DNA of 64,000 nucleotides from Sporanaerobium hydrogeniformans (GCF_002735925.1 NZ_PEDL01000001.1:310001-374000), one strand, 5' to 3'. Shown: positions 22,971-31,077, numbered from the stretch's first letter. The notes: generated by a model from the sequence alone, not told the origin. Program-made: numbers and translations.

Positions 22971-23792
22971 ATGGAGAATATGTGTATAAATAACGGATAC
23001 TTTGCGACAAAGGTTAGGACAGATACCAAAGAATTTATGTTTGAGAGTAAGGTCACTAAAGCGCTAGATAAATATGAATCTAATTTAAAGATAGCAGGAG
23101 AACAGTATAAAGTAGGTTCAGGAAATCATGATTTAGAATTAGATAAGACTACTAGTTTTACTCAAAAGGCTTGTGTATCTTATGCTATTCAAAAAGCAAC
23201 TACTGATAAGGAAGTAAGAGTAATGAGTGCATTACCTATTAATACTTATAGTAATATTGAAGCAAGGCGAAATTATAAGGAGTGGTTACTAAGTTTGGAT
23301 AGAATAAAAGATTGTGAAGTATATCCAGAGGGAGCTGCTGCTACTTTAAGTGATTTGTCTTGGTATAATAATAAGTTAGTGTGCCTAATTGATGTAGGGG
23401 GACTTACTATTAACGCTATGATATTTGATAATGGCAAGTTGGTACCAGGTACTGCTTTTGGTTGTCAACTCGGAGCAATCATCTTAGAAAACCGTATCAG
23501 AATGGCATTACAGCAGACAGGACTTGTAAATATACCAGACTATCAGATTAAATATCTTATTAAGAATGGTGACAAGGTTACTGATAAGGTACTAGAAAAT
23601 TATATAGAGGAACTTAATTTAGAGTTCAGGAAGATGAATTATCCTACGCAACTTGATTTTAGATTTACAGGTGGAGGAGCTCTTAAATTCAGAGAGTTGT
23701 TTAAGAATTACTTTAAAGCATTTATATCCGATTACGCAGTTTGGGAGAATGTGAGGGGTCTTTATTTGCTAAGTCAGGTGGTGTGGAAATGA
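22971..23792 (+). CDS. ParM-like plasmid-segregation actin
   Basis: 273 residues of the actin/Hsp70 superfamily. Visible motifs are NNGYFATKV at the N-terminus (phosphate-1 loop), LIDVGGLTINAMIFDNGK at about 140-158 (phosphate-2 loop) and FTGGGALKF at about 227-235 (adenosine loop). Actins of this type polymerise to push plasmid or phage-plasmid copies apart, with a small DNA-binding partner encoded just downstream, as here. The first loop reads NNG where DNG or DIG is usual, so the catalytic Asp may be replaced by Asn. The length is slightly short. AAAGGGTG precedes ATG 22971. Confidence 0.85.
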   Translation: MENMCINNGYFATKVRTDTKEFMFESKVTKALDKYESNLKIAGEQYKVGSGNHDLELDKTTSFTQKACVSYAIQKATTDKEVRVMSALPINTYSNIEARRNYKEWLLSLDRIKDCEVYPEGAAATLSDLSWYNNKLVCLIDVGGLTINAMIFDNGKLVPGTAFGCQLGAIILENRIRMALQQTGLVNIPDYQIKYLIKNGDKVTDKVLENYIEELNLEFRKMNYPTQLDFRFTGGGALKFRELFKNYFKAFISDYAVWENVRGLYLLSQVVWK

Positions 23793-24025
23793 GAATAGAG
23801 GTTTATATTCCTGATCGTGAGATAGAAGTAATACAAAAGATACTAGAACTTAAGGAAAATAAAAAACTAAGTAGCTACATTGTGGATTTACTCAAGAGAG
23901 AGGAAGAGAATATAACGGAAGAAAAAGTAATAGAACTTATTAAAAAGTACACTCCAGAACATAAAAACACCGCCATGAGGGGCGGTTTAGAAGATAGTGT
24001 TCAATCAATTTTAAAAGGGTTATAG
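23789..24025 (+). CDS. Small ParR-like DNA-binding partner
   Basis: 78 residues from ATG 23789, overlapping the ParM-like stop by four bases (ATGA). The N-terminus is a beta strand followed by two helices (RIEVYIPDREIEVIQKIL, LSSYIVDLLKREEEN), which fits a ribbon-helix-helix fold such as ParR or CopG-like partition partners. The C-terminal part is charged and disordered. ParM gene partners are usually of this size and position. The family call is from fold pattern and context, not from a specific motif. It probably binds a centromere-like site or the palindromes nearby. Confidence 0.7.
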   Translation: MRIEVYIPDREIEVIQKILELKENKKLSSYIVDLLKREEENITEEKVIELIKKYTPEHKNTAMRGGLEDSVQSILKGL

Positions 24026-24136
24026 ATATGGCATAGACGTGAAGATGACTTGCTCGCTGGCGCTCACAACGTTCATACTTCACTATATGATTTCGTGTCA
24101 GCTAAATATTCCTATTTTGCTTGTTTTATGAAAATT

Positions 24137-24214
24137 TTATCTTAACATACAAGTCAAAACGATACATGTTGCATCTAAAACTAAAAATGTGCAATAAGCC
24201 GTTGTAAATATCAT
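24137..24214 (-). CDS. 25-residue hydrophobic Cys peptide (candidate)
   Basis: The minus strand from ATG 24214 reads MIFTTAYCTFLVLDATCIVL and ends TCMLR before TAA. GAGGTGAT lies 5-6 bases upstream, a fair ribosome site. The peptide has one hydrophobic segment with three Cys. It sits antiparallel in the gap between the ParR-like gene and the membrane-protein operon. It may be a small membrane or toxin peptide, or chance. The rest of the gap 24026-24291 holds no other gene. Confidence 0.35.
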   Translation of the reverse strand: MIFTTAYCTFLVLDATCIVLTCMLR

Positions 24215-24251
24215 TTGTATCACCTCGTAATTTTTTATTTATCTAAGTATC

Positions 24252-24265
24252 TCCGAATATACGGA
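24252..24265. promoter_or_regulatory. Imperfect palindrome before the ATPase operon
   Basis: TCCG-AATATA-CGGA has inverted 4-bp arms and shares the core GAATATACG with the palindrome at 22921, suggesting control by the same regulator. Confidence 0.4.
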
Positions 24266-24291
24266 AATTATACATGGAAGGGGAAATAATT

Positions 24292-24672
24292 TTGAAAATC
24301 TATTATATAAGACCTGTTGGGTCTACATTATACGAAAGGGCTCTAACCGAAGTTATGACAAAAGGAAATAAAAAAGCCATAAGATTAATAACTATAGGAT
24401 TCACACTTATGATGTGTTGTCAAAGCTTATTAGCAGCTGATGAAAACCCAGTAAAGAAACTTGGGTATGATGGTATAGGATTAGTTCAGCTAATCATAAC
24501 ATTTATAGCTATCTTTATGGCTCTATTTGAAATAGGTAAAGCAATGCTTGAAGGAGATCCAAAGCGTATACCTAGTATAGTAGCTAAGTATGGTATAGGC
24601 GTTATATGTGTTTATGCAGTTCCTACAGTATACTTTTATATAAAAAACGCATTCGCTGGATGGGAGGGGTAA
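24292..24672 (+). CDS. Small membrane protein, VirB2/pilin-like
   Basis: 126 residues from TTG 24292, preceded by GGAAGGGGA; the ATG at 24274 has no ribosome site. A charged N-terminus of about 30 residues leads to a hydrophobic signal-like segment ending in LLAADE (possible cleavage). Two membrane segments follow (IGLVQLIITFIAIFMALFEI and YGIGVICVYAVPTVYFYI) with a small charged loop between. That two-helix plan after a cleaved leader is the plan of VirB2-type conjugative pilins. Its position in an operon with a VirB4-like ATPase supports this, but sequence alone does not prove it. Confidence 0.6.
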   Translation: MKIYYIRPVGSTLYERALTEVMTKGNKKAIRLITIGFTLMMCCQSLLAADENPVKKLGYDGIGLVQLIITFIAIFMALFEIGKAMLEGDPKRIPSIVAKYGIGVICVYAVPTVYFYIKNAFAGWEG

Positions 24673-24674
24673 TT

Positions 24675-24986
24675 ATGCAAATTTGCTATATACCAGCAGT
24701 AACTACACCTACTCTGTGTGCTATAGATTTAGGGATAAAAGAAACTATTGAGAGTGCTATGCAAGGTGTTATAGATAACATGATAGTGAAGCCTTTTCAA
24801 AATTGGTGCCATGGCATATGGATGTGGACTGTTGATACTAGTCTACCAGCTTGTACTACGGTATCATTAGTAGCTCTCATGCTCTACATGGTAGGAGTAA
24901 AAAGTGCAAGGAAGTGGATAATCATTCCCATTATAGTGTACGTGTTTATACAGATTGCTAATGCTATGTTAGGAGGTGCTTATTGA
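24675..24986 (+). CDS. Small membrane protein in ATPase operon
   Basis: 103 residues from ATG 24675, directly after the previous stop and behind GGGAGGGG. A first half with Cys residues (MQICYIPAVTTPTLCAIDLG) and a Trp-rich amphipathic stretch (FQNWCHGIWMWTVD) is followed by two hydrophobic segments (TVSLVALMLYMVGV, WIIIPIIVYVFIQIANAML). No family is recognised. It could be the VirB3/VirB6-like membrane partner of the ATPase. It overlaps the next start. Confidence 0.6.
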   Translation: MQICYIPAVTTPTLCAIDLGIKETIESAMQGVIDNMIVKPFQNWCHGIWMWTVDTSLPACTTVSLVALMLYMVGVKSARKWIIIPIIVYVFIQIANAMLGGAY

Positions 24987-27316
24987 TGGAGCTTACCCTA
25001 ACTAAAACTATGACAATTAGTGATTATTTTAAGATGATTAAGCCTGAATATGTGTACCTTAAACTTATACCAGATACATCAATTCGTAACTATAACAGCT
25101 CAGCTTTAGCTAAGATGATAGCAAATATGTACCAAGGGATTAACAAGCGTATCTACAAACAAGAAAAAACATGGTGTTTTAAATCTCCTATGCGATGTAG
25201 CTATTTTATTGATATACAAAAGAATGATGTTAGCTTTTATTTTATTGTGCCTGGACAGTATGAATCTATTGCTAGGGAGAAAATATCTAGCGTATGGCCT
25301 AGGGTTACTATAGAGAAAACTGATAAAGTGAAAGAGTTTGAAGGGGATAAGGTTAGTTATAACCTTGGGTACAAGAAAGAGGATGCCCTTAGTCTAGATA
25401 CGGATGCTAGGGGCAACACTCTTCTTAGCAGTATATTAAATATAGTTGATGTGATAGAAGAAGAGGATAGGGTGGGAATATTTTATAATTTTGTACCAAT
25501 TAATCAGAGATATTGGAATGCTGACTATAAGCATACACTCGACAAATGGAAGCAATACAAGCCTCTTGACCGAAACAAAGTATCAGTAGGATACTTGCTT
25601 AAATATTCAGCTATATGTCTGTTGTGGCTTATTCAAAGCGTTTTAGATGGTATATGCGATGCTTTTGGGGAAAACAAAAATGAGGTTAGTACACTTACAA
25701 ATCTCACGGATGCACTTAATAGAACTCGAATAGAATTATCTGAGCAGACAAAACGAAAGAAAAATGAAATAATACTAGACACTCAGATAGCTATTTTAGG
25801 TAGTGGTCCTAATCTATCTAGGAGTAAAAGCAATGTGATTTCTGTTTGTCAAGGGTTTAATAGCATAGAAGGGGATAATGAATTGATTTATAAGGAAAAC
25901 AAAAAATTCGAAGCTTTAAATGATAGTTGTGTGTATAGATCAGTGGAAAGGAATAAGATGAGTGTTTCAGAGTGTCAAAATTTACTACAGTTACCTGGAA
26001 GAGAATTATTAGAAAAACATAAGATAGAGCATATTAACACACTAGAGGTATTGGTGCCAGAAGAACTACAAAAAGGGGTTATGTGTATAGGAGAAAGCAC
26101 TTATAAGGGAAATAGTATTAAGGCATATCTTTCTATGGATAGAAACTTTAAATACCTAACAACTTGCGTAATAGGGCCTACCAGAGCAGGAAAAACTACT
26201 CTTATATCAAACATGGGGGTAGATTCAGCGAGGGCAAGTGAAATAAATGTATTTTTTGATTGGTGTGGTAACTGTGAGCTAACAGAAGAAGTTAAGGTAG
26301 CATTACAAAAGCAAGGTATTAAATGTCTGGTAATTGATTGCTCAGACCCAAAGGACTTGCAAGGGCTAGGTTACAATGAATTATATTCTAACAGCAATGA
26401 TGTATTTGATAGATATCGAAGTTCAAAAGCTCAATCAAGCCAACTCATGACACTTATTAATTCTGTTCAAGGTGATGAGACTGAACTTCGAGCGAGAATG
26501 GAGAGATACCTAGAGGCGGCAGCTGTTACAGTATTTATCTCTAATGGTCCTATCAGGGATGTATTCGGGATACTTCAAAGGCACCAATTACGTGCTGAGT
26601 ATATTAATAAAATACCTACTAATCAGCAAGTGAATTGCCAAGAGTATATAGAGGCTCTTAATGAGTTAGATGAGGTTGATAAGAAAAGCAGTGAGGTAAT
26701 AGGTACAAAGATAAGTGCTATTCAAGGGATACTTAATAGAGCAAATAAGCTAAAGCAAAATACCTATGTGGAAATGATGTTAAAAAAAGATTGCTCTAAG
26801 AATTTTAACCTAACAGAAGAGATAATGAAATCACAAGCTATATTTATAAAAATGCCAGAGACCATGTTTTCTACAGAAATAGAAAAGGATATCTATGCGA
26901 CATACTGGCTCACTAAGTTATGGGCAGCACTTCAACAAAGGAAGTGGCTGGTTAAGGAGCTGGATAATCTAATAAAGGTTAATATGTACTTTGATGAGCT
27001 ATACCAAACCCCAAACTGTCAAGATTTCCTCAGAAGTAAATTAAGTCAGATTGCTAAATTTGGAGCTAAACCAATCATTAGTTGTCACTACTTGGGCCAA
27101 ATTCCAATTATACGAGGAGAGCTAAAAGCTGCTAATACATCATACATGTTGATTGCAGGATGTGATAAAATGAATTATAATGAATTAAAAGAGGAGCTAG
27201 ATCCGTATAATGTAGATGATCTATTACACATGAAAAGGTACCATAGCTTAAACCTTATAAAAACGAGTGATGGATATGCGCGGTTTATTACTAAACTACC
27301 TAGACCTATATCATAG
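24986..27316 (+). CDS. Large VirB4/TraC-like ATPase
   Basis: 776 residues from ATG 24986, behind AGGAGG; a TTG one codon earlier is possible. An N-terminal domain of about 370 residues contains one hydrophobic stretch (LLKYSAICLLWLIQSVL at about 205). A P-loop ATPase domain follows with Walker A GPTRAGKTTL near residue 396, a Walker B-like MYFDELYQ near 670 and a late motif of FGAKPIISCHYLG type. This order is that of T4SS or conjugation ATPases (VirB4/TraC/TraG group) and of phage-type HerA/FtsK pumps. It is the only large gene of the operon. No relaxase or coupling protein is next to it. Function is inferred as DNA or pilin transport. Confidence 0.75.
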   Translation: MELTLTKTMTISDYFKMIKPEYVYLKLIPDTSIRNYNSSALAKMIANMYQGINKRIYKQEKTWCFKSPMRCSYFIDIQKNDVSFYFIVPGQYESIAREKISSVWPRVTIEKTDKVKEFEGDKVSYNLGYKKEDALSLDTDARGNTLLSSILNIVDVIEEEDRVGIFYNFVPINQRYWNADYKHTLDKWKQYKPLDRNKVSVGYLLKYSAICLLWLIQSVLDGICDAFGENKNEVSTLTNLTDALNRTRIELSEQTKRKKNEIILDTQIAILGSGPNLSRSKSNVISVCQGFNSIEGDNELIYKENKKFEALNDSCVYRSVERNKMSVSECQNLLQLPGRELLEKHKIEHINTLEVLVPEELQKGVMCIGESTYKGNSIKAYLSMDRNFKYLTTCVIGPTRAGKTTLISNMGVDSARASEINVFFDWCGNCELTEEVKVALQKQGIKCLVIDCSDPKDLQGLGYNELYSNSNDVFDRYRSSKAQSSQLMTLINSVQGDETELRARMERYLEAAAVTVFISNGPIRDVFGILQRHQLRAEYINKIPTNQQVNCQEYIEALNELDEVDKKSSEVIGTKISAIQGILNRANKLKQNTYVEMMLKKDCSKNFNLTEEIMKSQAIFIKMPETMFSTEIEKDIYATYWLTKLWAALQQRKWLVKELDNLIKVNMYFDELYQTPNCQDFLRSKLSQIAKFGAKPIISCHYLGQIPIIRGELKAANTSYMLIAGCDKMNYNELKEELDPYNVDDLLHMKRYHSLNLIKTSDGYARFITKLPRPIS

Positions 27317-27394
27317 GCCTACCATAAAAGGCAAGCCTATGAGAACATATATTTATAGTCGCTGAAAGTAATTGTGGATACCGCAGTGATAGGT

Positions 27395-27409
27395 TCACCT
27401 CCATTGTAC
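27395..27409. repeat. 15-bp direct repeat, left copy
   Basis: TCACCTCCATTGTAC, identical to the copy at 29764-29778; together they flank the dGTPase/nucleotidyltransferase pair. On the minus strand it contains a ribosome-site-like GGAGGTGA, so it may be part of two decayed homologous gene starts rather than a recombination site. Confidence 0.6.
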
Positions 27410-27410
27410 T

Positions 27411-27452
27411 AAATCCTCGAAATACTCTGACAAAAAAGTGTTTCGGGGATTT
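27411..27452 (+). other. Long hairpin after the ATPase operon
   Basis: AAATCCTCGAAATACT pairs with AGTGTTTCGGGGATTT (16 bp with two G-U pairs) around a 10-base A-rich loop. The flanking T run is short. It may terminate the upstream operon. The remaining gap to 27567 holds no gene. Confidence 0.6.
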
Positions 27453-27567
27453 TGGAGTATTTACGAAAAATTACTTATATTGGAAAGCTAGAGATAAATT
27501 AACTAATCCTTGTACAGCAGAGTAAGAGTGTGTTGTATGAGGAGTTTTTATTTTAGGGGGAAATATA

Positions 27568-28998
27568 ATGGAAACAATTTTAAAATGGGAAAAATTATTA
27601 TGTACAGAAAGACAAAGAATTTCAAGTTCTAATGTCACAAGTCATAGAAATGAGTTTGATAAAGATTATGATAGGATTATAGCATCTTCATCGGTTAGAA
27701 GATTGCAGGATAAGGCACAGGTATTTCCTTTACAAGAAAATGATTTTACACGAACACGGTTAACTCATTCATTAGAAGCCTCTGCTATTGCAAGGTCATT
27801 TGGATTAGCAATAGGAGAAAAATTAGTGGAAAAAGGAGAATTTAGTGAAGTGAAGCAAATATACCAGCTATCATCTTTATTGGCTGTAGCTGGATTAATT
27901 CATGATTTAGGAAATCCACCATTTGGGCATTATGGGGAAGATATTATTAGAAAATGGTTTACAAAGTGGTTCCATAGTGTGGAGTTTAATGAATTTAATG
28001 AAGAATACAGAAGAAAGAATAAAAAAGATTCGATAACAGAACAAGAAAAAGAAGATTTTATTAGATTTGAGGGGAATGCACAGACACTAAGGATAATATC
28101 TAAACTACAATTTATGAATGATCAATATGGAGTTAATTTTACATATGCTACAATGGCAACAATTATGAAATATCCTTGGAAATCTACAGATTCACGAGCT
28201 AGAGTGAAAAATAAATTTGGTTTTTTTGTGGCAGAACATAATGTAGCGAATAAGATATTTGAAAAGACTGGTATAGATAAAGGCCGTCATGCAGCAACAT
28301 ATTTACTTGAAGCATCTGATGATATTGCTTATTTATTAGCAGATGTAGAAGATGGAGTGAAAAAAGGAATTATAGATTGGGATTTAACATATAAGAATAT
28401 AAAGGAGGCTCTAAAAAATGAAGAACAACTTAAGGAGATCTTCAAAGAACTTGATGAAAAAAATAAAAAGGCAGAAGAAAATATGGTGCCAGGGAGCTCT
28501 TTGATTTCAATGCAAAATTTTAAAGTAGCGATGCAAGGAATTTTATTTGTGGATTGTCGCAATACATTTATGGAATATTATGATGATATAATGAATTGTA
28601 AATTTGAAGGTGACCTATTAGGTAAGGGAAAAGTTAGTAACTTGGTGAAGCAACTTCAAGAGGTTACTAGGCAAACCTGCTTTATAGATAGAGAAGTATT
28701 AACATTAGAGTTAGTAGGAGAGAATGTAATTGAAGGGTTACTAGATAGGTTTGTAGCAGCTATTGCATTTTCAGAAAAAGAACCTAGTGCAAAAGTTAAA
28801 GAGGGTAAACTGTATAAATTGATTTCTGATAATTTTATTTATATATGCAAATTAAATGAAGAAGGCAAACCAGAAAAGACATTTGAAAACTTTACGCTAT
28901 ATGATAAACTAATTTTAATTACGGACTTTATTACAGGAATGACGGATTCGTATGCGGTTAATTTATATAAGGAGCTAATAGGAATAAAATTACCTTAA
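27568..28998 (+). CDS. dgt: dGTP triphosphohydrolase (HD domain)
   Basis: 476 residues of the dGTPase family (dGTP to deoxyguanosine plus triphosphate). Typical elements are RRLQDKAQVFPLQENDFTRT and TRLTHSLEASA with His67, then the HD pair at His112-Asp113 within LIHDLGNPPFGHYGE, and EASDDIAYLLADVEDG near 248-263 that supplies the last metal ligand. AGGGGG precedes ATG 27568. It is followed after 12 bases by a nucleotidyltransferase gene. In the host, dGTPases balance nucleotide pools; in defence islands they deplete dGTP and stop phage replication, which suits this setting beside a prophage. The defence role is inference. Confidence 0.92.
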   Translation: METILKWEKLLCTERQRISSSNVTSHRNEFDKDYDRIIASSSVRRLQDKAQVFPLQENDFTRTRLTHSLEASAIARSFGLAIGEKLVEKGEFSEVKQIYQLSSLLAVAGLIHDLGNPPFGHYGEDIIRKWFTKWFHSVEFNEFNEEYRRKNKKDSITEQEKEDFIRFEGNAQTLRIISKLQFMNDQYGVNFTYATMATIMKYPWKSTDSRARVKNKFGFFVAEHNVANKIFEKTGIDKGRHAATYLLEASDDIAYLLADVEDGVKKGIIDWDLTYKNIKEALKNEEQLKEIFKELDEKNKKAEENMVPGSSLISMQNFKVAMQGILFVDCRNTFMEYYDDIMNCKFEGDLLGKGKVSNLVKQLQEVTRQTCFIDREVLTLELVGENVIEGLLDRFVAAIAFSEKEPSAKVKEGKLYKLISDNFIYICKLNEEGKPEKTFENFTLYDKLILITDFITGMTDSYAVNLYKELIGIKLP

Positions 28999-29010
28999 GG
29001 ATGTGAGAGA

Positions 29011-29709
29011 ATGCCATATAGTAATTTATCGAGGGATTTCATAGAGCTAATGCAAGTATATCCTATGGCAGAGCAAATGATTAATGAACTAAGTATAGAT
29101 AATGAATTATTATTATTTGGTGGAAGTGTTAGAGAATATTTAGAAAGTGGGTTTAGAAATATACCTCGAGATTTTGATATCGTAATCAAGAAAAAAAGAA
29201 AAAATAGTTTAGAAGATATATTATGCAAATATCCTCACAAAAAAAATAGATTTGGCGGTTACAAAGTTAGAATTAATTCATTAGAATTCGATATTTGGAA
29301 ACTTGAAGATACATGGGCATTTGTAAACAATAAAGTTAAAGCATCTGAAGAAAATTTAGTAAATACAGTTTTCTTGAATCTTGATGCAATAGTATATAAT
29401 CTTGAAAAAGAAATGCTTTATGATGAAATATATAAGCAAGCTAAGCAAGAACAGTGTTTAAACATTGTTTTGCATGAAAATCCTCATTTAGATTTAAATA
29501 TTTTAAGAGCAATTAATTTTGCTGAAAAATATAATATGAGTTTATCAGAGGAATTGAGATATATGATAAGTGAACTTATTCAAGAAAACAATAATTATTA
29601 TGAAAGATTATACAGTATACAATTTAATCATTACGGAAGTGAAAAATTTACTAAAATAGAGATAAATAATTATTTACATAAACTTATAGATAATCAATTA
29701 AGTGTATAG
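29011..29709 (+). CDS. CCA/polyA-polymerase-like nucleotidyltransferase
   Basis: 232 residues. The N-terminal 130 residues form a class II tRNA nucleotidyltransferase/polyA polymerase head: LLLFGGSVREYLESG (GGSVR at 37-41) and RDFDIVIKKK with Asp54 and Asp56 as metal ligands. A neck-like region follows (HLDLNILRAINFAEKYNMS). It lacks the body and tail of a full CCA enzyme, so it is unlikely to be the housekeeping one. It is cotranscribed with the dGTPase and more AT-rich than the neighbouring chromosome, suggesting transfer as a pair. A toxin, RNA-modifying effector or minimal tRNA NTase are possible. Confidence 0.8.
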   Translation: MPYSNLSRDFIELMQVYPMAEQMINELSIDNELLLFGGSVREYLESGFRNIPRDFDIVIKKKRKNSLEDILCKYPHKKNRFGGYKVRINSLEFDIWKLEDTWAFVNNKVKASEENLVNTVFLNLDAIVYNLEKEMLYDEIYKQAKQEQCLNIVLHENPHLDLNILRAINFAEKYNMSLSEELRYMISELIQENNNYYERLYSIQFNHYGSEKFTKIEINNYLHKLIDNQLSV

Positions 29710-29763
29710 GGTGTTTTTAAATGATGTAATATAATGGATTTCGTGAGTTGTTCTTGCCATAAC

Positions 29764-29778
29764 TCACCTCCATTGTAC
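29764..29778. repeat. 15-bp direct repeat, right copy
   Basis: TCACCTCCATTGTAC, identical to 27395-27409. On the minus strand GGAGGTGA is followed by ATGGCAAGAACA and a 20-codon frame, probably a decayed gene start. Confidence 0.6.
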
Positions 29779-29834
29779 GTATCCACAATCGATTCTATTA
29801 AGATTTCTTGAGGATATACAGTGAGCTTTTTAGT

Positions 29835-29880
29835 AAACCGCTAAACGACATTCTTTTGTTGTTCAAGCGGTTTATTTTTT
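29835..29880 (+). terminator. Terminator after the dGTPase/nucleotidyltransferase pair
   Basis: AAACCGCT pairs with AGCGGTTT around a 23-base loop, then ATTTTTTG. From 29881 to 30016 nothing further is seen. Confidence 0.65.
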
Positions 29881-30016
29881 GTATTTTCTTGATCTAATGC
29901 AAGCGTCAAATAAGCAGGTAGATAGTAGTAGCCTCTTTTTTATGAGATAATTACTTTAAAGTAAAACATTTAAGTTTTTTGAGTTAGTCAAAAAACTCTA
30001 AAGGAGTGATTTTAGA

Positions 30017-30180
30017 GTGGCTACTAGGGAGGCAATTAAAATCTATAGACTGAACCAGTGGACTCAGGATATATGTGAGTATCGCAGTAGTGGGCAAAAG
30101 TAAAATGACTGGTGTAAATTAGATGACATTAATTCTAAAAGGTATTATTTCAGTTCGCTTACTACAAACAGACTAGCTAT
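30017..30180 (+). pseudogene. IS66-family accessory TnpA remnant
   Basis: GTG 30017, behind AAAGGAGTG, opens VATREAIKIYRLNQWTQDIC, the start of IS66 TnpA accessory proteins. It continues to a stop at 30101, after which the same frame still reads NDWCKLDDINSKRYYF, the next conserved block. An in-frame stop, then decay, and no TnpB or transposase nearby show a dead remnant. The trace marks an insertion-prone spot at the right edge of the prophage and defence region. Confidence 0.75.
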
Positions 30181-30345
30181 TATCTACATATGTAGTAAAT
30201 TTGGATGATGTTGTTGCAGCTATGTCTATATTAGTAGCACTAATGATAGTTGCGTTATATGTAATTCTTAAAGCAAAAAACAATTTTTCATTAGATAGGA
30301 AAGGTATGACTATTTTTACAAGTAACCATACCTTAGAAAGAGAGA

Positions 30346-30933
30346 TTATTGGAATGGTGATAAAGAAAGGCGTATAAAGAATCCTTGTGGATGTAGGCAA
30401 ACGGGACACATTTGAGGAGCAGATGTAGCTTTATGAATATGACCACAATTTAAGCATAGCCATTCAACTTCTTGATCATCTTTAAAGAGTTTATCTTGCT
30501 CTATAAGGTCTGCAAATTGTCCAAATCTATCCCCATGAGTCTTTTCGATAGCTGCGATACTTGAAAAAGAATAAGCAATAGCAGGAAAACCTTCTTCTCG
30601 AGCAATTTTAGCGAATGTAGCGTATTCATGCTCATATTCTTGATATTCATTATGTTGAGCAGCTCTTAAAAGTTTAACAATATCTTCATAGATATCTACT
30701 GGATAACAACCATCTACACAAATGTTTTCACCTGCGAAAGTTTTAAGATGATTATAAAAAACTTTAGCATGGGCTCTTTCTTGATCAGCCGTATATTCAA
30801 AAGCAGATTGTACCACATGCAATTTGGCACTTTTAGCCTGTCCAGCAGAAAATAAATAACGATTACGAGCTTGGGATTCTCCAGCAAATGCGCGCATGAG
30901 ATTTTCTTTAGTTTTACTATCTGAAAAATGCAT
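30346..30933 (-). CDS. rbr: Rubrerythrin
   Basis: 195 residues. The N-terminal ferritin-like domain has the di-iron helices (NLMRAFAGESQARNRY, FEYTADQERAHAKVFY, HEYATFAKIAREEG, ATIEKTHGDRF-type end). The C-terminal rubredoxin domain has CLNCG and CPVC pairs. It reduces hydrogen peroxide and protects anaerobes from oxygen. The minus-strand start has an ideal AAGGAGG. The last residues (FFIRLSLSPFQ) are unusual for the family and may reflect a shifted end. It converges on unannotated + sequence from 30201. Confidence 0.92.
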   Translation of the reverse strand: MHFSDSKTKENLMRAFAGESQARNRYLFSAGQAKSAKLHVVQSAFEYTADQERAHAKVFYNHLKTFAGENICVDGCYPVDIYEDIVKLLRAAQHNEYQEYEHEYATFAKIAREEGFPAIAYSFSSIAAIEKTHGDRFGQFADLIEQDKLFKDDQEVEWLCLNCGHIHKATSAPQMCPVCLHPQGFFIRLSLSPFQ

Positions 30934-31033
30934 TTTATACCTCCTTAAGTTTAATCTATATTGAGTAGTATATGTAATTCAAAGAAATAAATGTGGACAT
31001 AGGGTGTTAAACAAAATGAATTTTTAAAATGAA

Positions 31034-31060
31034 AGTAGCTCCTATAATCAAGGAGCTACT
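31034..31060 (-). terminator. Minus-strand terminator after the gene fragment
   Basis: AGTAGCTCCT pairs with AGGAGCTACT (10 bp perfect) around TATAATCA. On the minus strand it is followed by a T-rich stretch. Confidence 0.55.
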
Positions 31061-31077
31061 ACTTAAGACAGTTTTTA

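Noticed and set aside
22844-23056. N-terminal extension of the XRE gene into the ParM-like gene
   Set aside because: GTG 22843 has a good AGGGG site. The extension overlaps the ParM-like start and would be a membrane-like tail unlike XRE regulators.
30201-30377. 58-codon + frame with hydrophobic start (LDDVVAAMSILVALMIV)
   Set aside because: It starts with TTG and has no ribosome site, overlaps the end of rubrerythrin in opposite direction, and lies in decayed IS sequence. Not supported enough to call.
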